Below are positions 1-4,089 of a DNA stretch of 5,960 nucleotides, one piece after another. Within the stretch, counting starts at the first letter, position 1. Each line of letters begins with the position of its first letter. The translations under genes were made by a program, and so were the position numbers. The DNA comes from Planctomycetota bacterium (GTDB lineage: Bacteria > Planctomycetota > Phycisphaerae > Sedimentisphaerales > Anaerohalosphaeraceae): positions 1 through 5,960 of the forward strand of contig VRUF01000187.1 in NCBI GenBank assembly GCA_019456245.1, read 5' to 3'. The notes beneath the pieces are model-generated. The model had not been told where the DNA came from, made no database searches, and saw only the letters and a program-made list of their open reading frames with translations.

Positions 1-387
1 CGATATCTGTTCGGTAACATTCATCGTCCCAAGCTCTGCCGTAAGAGCACCCCCAACCCTTCCGGCAAGCATAACCGCAGCAAGAACCGGTCCAAGTTCC
101 TTGACAACAGATACATTAATAAGAACTCCGAGACGCTCTTCAAGCCCCATACCGGCAAGCTGGTCATAGGCATTGACCGCCAACACCATGCCGACAAACG
201 CGCCGGTAATCATAATGACCGGAACACTGTGAACGCCGATAATGTTCATCTGGTTCCATATCAACGGATAGGTTTTGGGCTGAAAGATCGAAGAGAGGCA
301 ACATTTCGCGCTGCGTCCGCCGAACCGGGTAAATTTGCCGGCATTGTGGATCTTGTCGATTGTCTTTATGCCTATAGTTTCGAGCAC
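1..387 (-). CDS. MlaE/YrbE-family ABC transporter permease, N-terminal part (cut by window edge)
   Basis: This is the integral-membrane permease of an Mla-type ABC system, which moves phospholipids or other lipids between the inner and outer membranes together with an ATPase (MlaF-like) and an MCE substrate-binding protein (MlaD-like). My translation of the minus strand gives 129 residues before the edge. Residues 49-71 form a hydrophobic helix (IIGVHSVPVIMITGAFVGMV). Residues 94-128 carry the family core: KELGPVLAAVMLAGRVGG, then AELGTMNVTEQI. The full family length is about 250-270 residues, so roughly half is present. There is no ATG, GTG or TTG between the upstream in-frame stop (453-451) and the GTG at 387-385, and that GTG has a GAAGGG ribosome site. 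The N-terminal stretch is amphipathic, as is usual, and no STAS domain precedes it. The ATPase and MCE genes, if linked, would lie to the left. The family call is firm; the exact substrate is unknown. Confidence 0.9.
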   Translation of the reverse strand, partial: MLETIGIKTIDKIHNAGKFTRFGGRSAKCCLSSIFQPKTYPLIWNQMNIIGVHSVPVIMITGAFVGMVLAVNAYDQLAGMGLEERLGVLINVSVVKELGPVLAAVMLAGRVGGALTAELGTMNVTEQIS

Positions 388-396
388 AGCAGTAGT

Positions 397-402
397 CCCT
401 TC
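397..402 (-). promoter_or_regulatory. Ribosome binding site that decides the GTG start of the MlaE-like permease
   Basis: The minus strand reads GAAGGG, then 9 nt, then GTG at 387-385. No other canonical start codon is available in frame between the stop at 453-451 and this GTG. The next ATG (NQMNII, residue 47) would remove the N-terminal helix. Confidence 0.6.
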
Positions 403-678
403 AATCTGGTCAATCTGGCCTCTATATAACGCAACAAGATTATTATTTGCCTAAAGCGAACAGTTTTTCAGAGCACCCATTTGAATATCGGTTTTTTGCT
501 CGCTCATTTTGCAAAAAAACATCGTACAGGTAAAAACCACAGTTGAAAACTTTTTTTTACAATTTTCCCCCAGCCGCCTGACTCGCTTACCTTGCATTTT
601 ATAGGGCCTCAAAAACATACCTGATCATAAACCATACAAATACATAGAGTTACATCACATTTATTAATTTAATTAAAA

Positions 679-707
679 TTGCCTTATTTACGCAGACTAC
701 CTATTTT
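679..707 (+). promoter_or_regulatory. Candidate sigma70-like promoter, distal copy
   Basis: TTGCCT (679-684), a 17-nt spacer, and TATTTT (702-707). Each hexamer matches the E. coli consensus at 4 of 6 positions and the spacer is optimal. It would give a leader of about 150 nt before the ATG at 866. It was found by eye in AT-rich DNA, so the support is modest, but the same pair recurs at 745-773 and 1654-1682. Confidence 0.35.
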
Positions 708-744
708 AACTAAAGATTCTTTCACCACTCCTCCGATAGCACAA

Positions 745-773
745 TTACCTGTATTGTGTATCTTGCCTATTTT
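745..773 (+). promoter_or_regulatory. Candidate sigma70-like promoter, proximal copy
   Basis: TTACCT (745-750), a 17-nt spacer, and TATTTT (768-773), upstream of the B12-fold gene. The -10 region shares the string CTATTTTAA with the distal copy. The leader would be about 85 nt. No activator site or operator is evident. Confidence 0.35.
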
Positions 774-865
774 AATGCAGACGGCAAAAAATGAAATACA
801 AAGTAAGCACTTAGGTAAGCTTGATAAAAGAATAATTTTCCCTTTATATAGATGGAGAAACAAAG

Positions 866-1648
866 ATGGTTAAAGACCACGTACTGGATCGTTATCTCAG
901 CGGACTTATTGAAGGTGACAGGAGTTATTGCCAGACAGTAATCGAAGAGACCCTCCAAAGCGGCGTTCCCGCCAACCAGGTATATATGGATGTGATCTGG
1001 CCGATTATGAACGAAGTTGATCGCCTTTACCGCCGCGACATCATCAGTTCGGTACAGGAATCCTTCGCAACACGCATCAACCGCATGATCGTTGACCAAC
1101 TCCAGAACAAGCTGCCCAGAAAACCACAGGTGACAAAAAAAATCGTCGTCGCCAGTGCAACAAGCGAACAGGGCGAACTTGGCGCCCAGATGATCGCTGA
1201 TTTATTCGAAAGCAACGGATGGCAAGCCCGTTTTCTCGGCAGCAGCGTCAACAACGACGACGTGGCCGAATTCGTACAGAGCTATCAGCCCGACATACTG
1301 GTTATATTCGGAATGCAGGCAAATAAGGCCCCGGACATAAGACAGCTGATTGACAAACTGAAAACGATAAATGCATGCCCGCATATGCAGGTAATGCTTT
1401 CAGGCGGTGTTTTTGGCCGTGCAGAAGGCCTCTGGGAAGAGATCGGAGCCGATCTTTATGCCGAAACACCGGATCAGGCGGTTCGCATCGCAAATTCTGA
1501 TAGCGAAGATATCCCCAAACCCAACAGGACCATCAACAGGAGAAAACGGAAAAAGGAAGTAGCTGTAGCACCGACAGATTCGAATGAGACGGAACCTGAA
1601 GCTGCCGACAACGCAGAGACTGCGGAAAAATCCGAAGTCCCCGCATAA
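866..1648 (+). CDS. B12-binding-fold protein with degenerate cobalamin motifs
   Basis: 260 residues. Residues 7-84 resemble the helical cap domain (B12-binding_2) of CarH, MetH and corrinoid proteins: YLSGLIEGDR, then a GV..NQVYMDVIWPIMNEV segment. Residues 91-208 resemble the Rossmann-like B12-binding domain: KKIVVASAT, GAQMIADLFESNGW, ARFLGSSV, PDILVIFGM, LSGG, ending IGADLY. The diagnostic residues are altered. CarH's Wx9EH appears as Y55-x9-E65-S66. The DxHxxG loop with the cobalt-ligating His appears as E101-Q-G103-E-L-G106. Residues about 212-260 are a disordered tail with a basic patch (RRKRKK, 225-230) followed by acidic, Ala/Glu-rich sequence. No DNA-binding domain is fused. GGAG at 854-857, 8 nt before the ATG, fixes the start. 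The fold call is good; ligand and role are unknown. It may bind another tetrapyrrole, bind cobalamin without His ligation, or act as a ligand-free signalling module. Confidence 0.82.
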   Translation: MVKDHVLDRYLSGLIEGDRSYCQTVIEETLQSGVPANQVYMDVIWPIMNEVDRLYRRDIISSVQESFATRINRMIVDQLQNKLPRKPQVTKKIVVASATSEQGELGAQMIADLFESNGWQARFLGSSVNNDDVAEFVQSYQPDILVIFGMQANKAPDIRQLIDKLKTINACPHMQVMLSGGVFGRAEGLWEEIGADLYAETPDQAVRIANSDSEDIPKPNRTINRRKRKKEVAVAPTDSNETEPEAADNAETAEKSEVPA

Positions 1649-1653
1649 AATAT

Positions 1654-1682
1654 TTGCCTTGTTCAGGGCCAAAAACTATTTT
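1654..1682 (+). promoter_or_regulatory. Candidate sigma70-like promoter before the PTS IIA gene
   Basis: TTGCCT (1654-1659), a 17-nt spacer, and TATTTT (1677-1682), starting 6 nt after the stop codon of the B12-fold gene. Its hexamers and spacer length are identical to those at 679-707. It would give a leader of about 100 nt that contains the hairpin at 1714-1739. Each hexamer matches the consensus at 4 of 6 positions, so it is a candidate only. Confidence 0.35.
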
Positions 1683-1706
1683 CATCGCTATTTTGAGAAA
1701 AACAAG

Positions 1707-1735
1707 TTGTAACGCTTCAAGGATAACGGTATCCT
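1707..1735 (+). promoter_or_regulatory. Alternative promoter candidate overlapping the hairpin
   Basis: TTGTAA (1707-1712), a 17-nt spacer, and TATCCT (1730-1735). The -10 hexamer is the right arm of the inverted repeat AGGATA/TATCCT. If this is the real promoter, the repeat would be an operator rather than an RNA hairpin. The sequence does not settle which applies. Confidence 0.3.
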
Positions 1736-1739
1736 AAGC
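1714..1739 (+). repeat. Bulged inverted repeat / hairpin in the 5' region of the PTS IIA gene
   Basis: GCTT (1714-1717), a two-base CA bulge, AGGATA (1720-1725), an ACGG loop, TATCCT (1730-1735) and AAGC (1736-1739) form ten perfect pairs interrupted only by the bulge. It is followed by ACTTTTG rather than a real U-tract, so it is a poor intrinsic terminator. It could be a leader-RNA structure, a transcript 3' end or a protein-binding palindrome. Confidence 0.5.
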
Positions 1740-1788
1740 ACTTTTGTAAAACTGATGACCAGAATATAGAAGGTGCGGAAAACTAAAT

Positions 1789-2247
1789 ATGATCCTGACA
1801 CAAATCCTCCAACCGACCTGCGTTAAAGTTCCCCTCGAAGGGGTTGACAAGGAGAGTGCAATAATCGAGCTTGTCGATCTACTTGCCGCAAGCAATCAAT
1901 TAGTCGACAAGGAGAGTGTCCTTGAGGCTGTTTTGGTAAGAGAGCAGACACGAAGCACGGGAATAGGCTCATCCATCGCGATACCACACGGAAAATGCAG
2001 CGGAGTTGACGAACTGGTCATGGCCATCGGCATAGCACACAATCCAATAGAGTTTGACAGCATCGACGGAAAACCCGTCTCGATCATCGTACTTCTTGCA
2101 AGCCCCATAGATCGCACCGGACCGCACATACAGGCACTGGCAAGGATAAGCAGGCTGATGCTCGACGAAGATTTCAAGCAAAAGCTACAAAACTCAGATT
2201 CACCGGAAGAACTTTACGAACTAATAAGCAAAAAAGAAGCTGAATAG
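1789..2247 (+). CDS. PTS EIIA domain protein, fructose/nitrogen-regulatory (PtsN-like) type
   Basis: 152 residues, a single EIIA domain (PTS_EIIA_2 family). These accept phosphate from HPr or NPr on a histidine; they either pass it to a sugar permease or, as in EIIA-Ntr, regulate other proteins by binding. The signature STGIGSSIAIPHGK (residues 56-69) holds the predicted phosphorylated His67 (codon 1987-1989). VSIIVLLASPID, then HIQALARISRLM, is the usual C-terminal core. The length matches stand-alone PtsN proteins (about 150-160). There is no EIIB/EIIC domain, HPr or sugar permease alongside, which favours a regulatory role. The ribosome site is weak: AAGGTG ends 13 nt before the ATG. A 140-nt gap with promoter-like signals separates it from the B12-fold gene, so the two may or may not be co-transcribed. 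The family call is strong; calling it true PtsN rather than a fructose-type EIIA relies on context. Confidence 0.9.
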   Translation: MILTQILQPTCVKVPLEGVDKESAIIELVDLLAASNQLVDKESVLEAVLVREQTRSTGIGSSIAIPHGKCSGVDELVMAIGIAHNPIEFDSIDGKPVSIIVLLASPIDRTGPHIQALARISRLMLDEDFKQKLQNSDSPEELYELISKKEAE

Positions 2248-2798
2248 AGGTCACCTCCAACGGAAAACTCTACAGATCGCCCGGAATAGATGACAAAGAC
2301 CACCGCGGGATCTCCCCGAAAACTCTCCGCATCTCGATCCGCAACAGCCAGGGATACCTCGGGTACTTAACATCCTTCTTCAACGTACCCGGACTGTTCG
2401 GTTCCGTAACATACCAGAGCAGCAATTACATCGGAGCGGACTGTGCAGACGTTTTAATGGCTGCCCGCAGTATCTGGAAGAAACAGCCTCTCCAAAAAAA
2501 TTACAACGTCGCAATGCTCGTAGATAAATTGCAGAAGGTCGCAGAAATCGATCTTTCAAACGGAATGTCATCAAAAACATTAAGCTGGCAAAAAGATATC
2601 AGACCCGGAGATTTGCTTGCGGTACGTTATCCTGGTAACAGGCAGTACGGACACATCGGCGCACTTTACAGCGACGCAAACAACAACAAAATACTAGACC
2701 CCACCGACATCGTAATACACGCGGGCCCATACCCGCTGCACTTTTCCAGACTAAAAGAAGGAAATTTCGATGGTCATATAGCTATCTTACGACCATGA
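2244..2798 (+). pseudogene. 5'-truncated Cys/His hydrolase-like gene (NlpC/P60-like arrangement)
   Basis: One frame is open from just after a TGA at 2241-2243 to the TGA at 2796-2798 (184 codons) and looks protein-coding throughout. It has a segment TSFFNVPGLFGSVTY, then YIGADCADVLMAARSIW with a predicted catalytic Cys (codon 2442-2444), then DIRPGDLLAVRY, then YGHIGALYSD with a predicted His (codon 2652-2654), and ends VIHAGPYPLHF...HIAILRP. The order Cys, then GDLL, then HIGAL recalls NlpC/P60-like cysteine hydrolases of the cell wall; this is recognition by eye. The first ATG (2457) lies after the Cys, and no ATG, GTG or TTG precedes it in frame. A signal peptide and N-terminal domain would be expected but are absent. 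The simplest reading is that the 5' part was deleted next to the PTS IIA gene. Alternatives are a sequencing frameshift or a non-canonical start. GAGGT at 2247-2251 lies inside the junction but has no start codon after it. Confidence 0.6.
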
Positions 2799-2826
2799 TA
2801 AGCAATAAAGAAACCAAATAGCCTTA

Positions 2827-3027
2827 TTACTCAGCCGCTATCTCGGCTTCCACCTCATTCTCGATCTTATCCAGTTCCGACATCATATTCGAAGAATTGA
2901 TCTCCTTCTCGGCTTCGGCCTTGTACTCTTCCGCTGACTTAATTTCCACATCGGGATCCTTCTTGCACCCGCTGTAACACAGTACACATCCGATCGCAAC
3001 TAACAATAACAGCATTTTTCTAAACAT
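2827..3027 (-). CDS. Small acidic lipoprotein, unknown function
   Basis: 66 residues. The N-terminus MFRKMLLLLVAIGCVLCYSG, followed by Cys21, is a lipoprotein-type signal: basic start, hydrophobic core, then Y-S-G-C. The lipobox is imperfect because Tyr sits at -3 where Leu/Val/Ile is usual. The mature part (46 residues) is highly charged, with 15 Asp/Glu against 6 Lys by my count, has no further Cys, and looks helical or coiled-coil (SAEEYKAEAEKEIN, then SELDKIENEVEAEIAAE). GAGGTGA on the minus strand (about 3032-3038) just before ATG 3027 is a strong ribosome site and fixes the start. It begins 37 nt after the stop of the lysine-rich gene on the same strand and is probably co-transcribed with it. 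I do not recognise a family. It ends 28 bp from the convergent hydrolase remnant, with no obvious terminator. Confidence 0.75.
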   Translation of the reverse strand: MFRKMLLLLVAIGCVLCYSGCKKDPDVEIKSAEEYKAEAEKEINSSNMMSELDKIENEVEAEIAAE

Positions 3028-3064
3028 AATATCACCTCATAAAGACAAGCATATAAAATCGTAA

Positions 3065-3865
3065 CTATTCGTTTTTCTCTTCGTCATTATCTTTGTCACC
3101 TTTGCCTTTGCCGTCATCTTCATCCTTTTTTTCGCTCTTTCCTTTATCCCCGCCAGACTTCTTGCCATCTGTAGATTCTTTCGCCTTTTCCGCCCTGCCA
3201 AGCATCTTTTCATTTTTACGATCGAATCTGCTCAGTTCCTTTTCAATCAACTTATCGACTCTTCCCACCGTTTTCGTATCATGCTTTTTCACTGCCAGTT
3301 CCCTGATCCGTTTAAGACGCGCTTGCCTGGACTTATGCTTTTCCTGCTCGTGAACAAGCTGCCTACTCACCGCTTTTGACCGCTGGCCTTGTCCCTTACC
3401 CTTTGCCGCTGCTTTTTCCTTCTTTCCCTTTGCGACATCAGCCTTCTTTCCCTTTGCCACTTTTTTTTCCTTCTTTCCCTTTGCGGCATCAACCTTCTTT
3501 TCCTTACCCTTTACAGCTATAGCTTCTTTTTTACCCTTTGCCGCTTCTTCTTTACTCTCCACAGCTTTAGTCTTTTCTTTGCCTCTGCCCTTGCTCGGCG
3601 TTTTTTTAGCTTTAGCAGTTTTTTCCGCACCACTTTTAGCAACCTGACCGCCCGTCGATTTCACAGGTTTGCCCTTTTTAGCCCCTTGCCTGCCTTTGCC
3701 GGTTGCGTTAGTCGATTTGCTGCTCTTGGCAGAGACCGACTTGCCTTTTCCGCCGCCACCGCCGCCTTTTCCGCCACCACCTTTGGCAAGAACAATTCCA
3801 CAGGACCACAGAACTATAACCACAGATAAAAACATCATCGTTAAAACATGTTTTCTAAATTTCAT
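3065..3865 (-). CDS. Exported, lysine-rich low-complexity repeat protein
   Basis: 266 residues. Residues 1-27 are a signal peptide (MKFRKH, hydrophobic core, VLA then K) with likely signal peptidase I cleavage after Ala27. An alternative Cys22 after LWS makes a poor lipobox. The mature protein starts with Gly runs spaced by Lys (28-42). It continues as Lys/Ala/Gly-rich, disordered sequence with degenerate AKGKK units (108-157). A more ordered basic helical segment follows (about 167-228: HEQEKHKSRQARLKRIRELA, VDKLIEKELSRFDRK). It ends in a mixed Lys/Asp/Glu/Gly tail. I count 65 Lys in 239 mature residues. The composition resembles histone H1-like tails, but the signal peptide argues against a nucleoid role; binding to envelope polyanions is an inference. 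AAAGGG lies 7 nt before ATG 3865, and a TTGACA promoter box lies upstream. It heads a likely two-gene unit with the acidic lipoprotein. No family is recognised, although the helical segment may be conserved. Confidence 0.82.
   Translation of the reverse strand: MKFRKHVLTMMFLSVVIVLWSCGIVLAKGGGGKGGGGGGKGKSVSAKSSKSTNATGKGRQGAKKGKPVKSTGGQVAKSGAEKTAKAKKTPSKGRGKEKTKAVESKEEAAKGKKEAIAVKGKEKKVDAAKGKKEKKVAKGKKADVAKGKKEKAAAKGKGQGQRSKAVSRQLVHEQEKHKSRQARLKRIRELAVKKHDTKTVGRVDKLIEKELSRFDRKNEKMLGRAEKAKESTDGKKSGGDKGKSEKKDEDDGKGKGDKDNDEEKNE
3395..3544 (-). repeat. Degenerate tandem coding repeat (AKGKK units)
   Basis: On the minus strand, units around GCAAAGGGAAAGAAG (Ala-Lys-Gly-Lys-Lys) recur about five times with short variable linkers: AAKGKKEA, VKGKEKK, AAKGKKEKK, VAKGKK, VAKGKKEK. 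They encode residues 108-157 of the lysine-rich protein. Repeat number could vary between strains through slippage or recombination. Confidence 0.7.
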
Positions 3866-3911
3866 CGTACAACCCTTTCAAATATTGGACCGGCTTCCAT
3901 TCAATACATCC

Positions 3912-3940
3912 CTGTTAACACCCCAAAAACCATTTGTCAA
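3912..3940 (-). promoter_or_regulatory. Candidate sigma70-like promoter of the lysine-rich/lipoprotein unit
   Basis: On the minus strand a perfect TTGACA (3940-3935) is followed by 17 nt and TAACAG (3917-3912), a weak -10 hexamer. It lies about 22 nt past the T-tract of the upstream terminator and would give a leader of about 40 nt before ATG 3865. The consensus -35 box and its location between terminator and gene are the main support. Confidence 0.5.
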
Positions 3941-3961
3941 GCCGAATCTAAAAAACACACT

Positions 3962-4001
3962 AAAAAAACCGCCGCTAACCTTTCGGTAAAACGACGGTTT
4001 T
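3962..4001 (-). terminator. Rho-independent terminator of the glucan phosphorylase gene
   Basis: Read on the minus strand, AAAACCGTCG (4001-3992) pairs with CGGCGGTTTT (3974-3965), and the T-run continues to 3962 (TTTTTTT). Nine pairs are Watson-Crick and one is G-U, a wobble that exists only in the minus-strand transcript; the plus-strand RNA would have a C/A mismatch there. The loop contains ACC-GAAA-GGT, a small inner stem capped by a GNRA-type tetraloop. It sits about 90 nt past the phosphorylase stop codon and before the next minus-strand gene's promoter. Confidence 0.8.
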
Positions 4002-4030
4002 ATTTATATTAATATAGTATCGCCGACCTG

Positions 4031-4056
4031 CCCTCCGTAGCTTCAGCGAAGGATGG
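4031..4056. repeat. Imperfect palindrome, possibly a REP-like dispersed element
   Basis: A 26-bp imperfect palindrome starting CCCTCCGTAGC and ending GCGAAGGATGG around a TC centre; 9 of 12 opposing positions pair. CGCC (4021-4024) and GGCG (4059-4062) flank it and could extend the structure. It lies between the phosphorylase stop codon and its terminator. There is only one copy in this window, so calling it a dispersed repeat is an inference from its form and its location after a gene. Confidence 0.45.
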
Positions 4057-4089
4057 AAGGCGAATCCACAACTAACAACTACAAATAAT

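Larger units (their letters stand above)
388..865. other. Divergent AT-rich intergenic region
   Basis: This 478-bp spacer separates the leftward permease gene from the rightward B12-fold gene. It is rich in A/T runs, including a T8 tract near 551-558. I see no convincing gene, tRNA or strong hairpin in it. It holds two rightward promoter-like pairs (679-707 and 745-773). I could not pick a convincing leftward promoter for the permease. An open frame at 679-873 has no ribosome site and no family resemblance, so I do not call it. Confidence 0.7.

Noticed and set aside
447..475. A further TTGCCT (447-452) on the plus strand as another promoter
   Set aside because: At 17 nt spacing the -10 position reads AGAGCA, with no similarity to TATAAT.
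679..873. Plus-strand open frame of 64 codons ending inside the start of the B12-fold gene
   Set aside because: It starts at a TTG with no ribosome site, has no recognisable composition or family, and overlaps both promoter-like pairs.
767..1099. Minus-strand open frame of 110 codons opposite the B12-fold gene
   Set aside because: It is antisense to a clearly coding gene, has no ribosome site, and extends into AT-rich spacer; a frame shadow.
2229..2247. Programmed -1 frameshift at the A6G run joining the PTS IIA gene to the hydrolase frame
   Set aside because: The heptamer is C-AAA-AAA, not a proper X-XXY-YYZ, and the -1 frame meets TGA at 2241-2243 before reaching the hydrolase reading. 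Read-through of the TAG enters a different frame that stops 13 codons later.
2799..2826. Shared terminator between the convergent hydrolase remnant and lipoprotein genes
   Set aside because: Only a four-base CTTA/TAAG pairing near 2787-2802 and no T-tract; not enough for a call.
3093..3989. Three long plus-strand frames (3093-3353, 3389-3829, 3669-3989)
   Set aside because: They are complements of the low-complexity lysine-rich gene, giving Phe/Ser/Leu/Pro runs. The minus-strand reading has a signal peptide, a ribosome site and a promoter.
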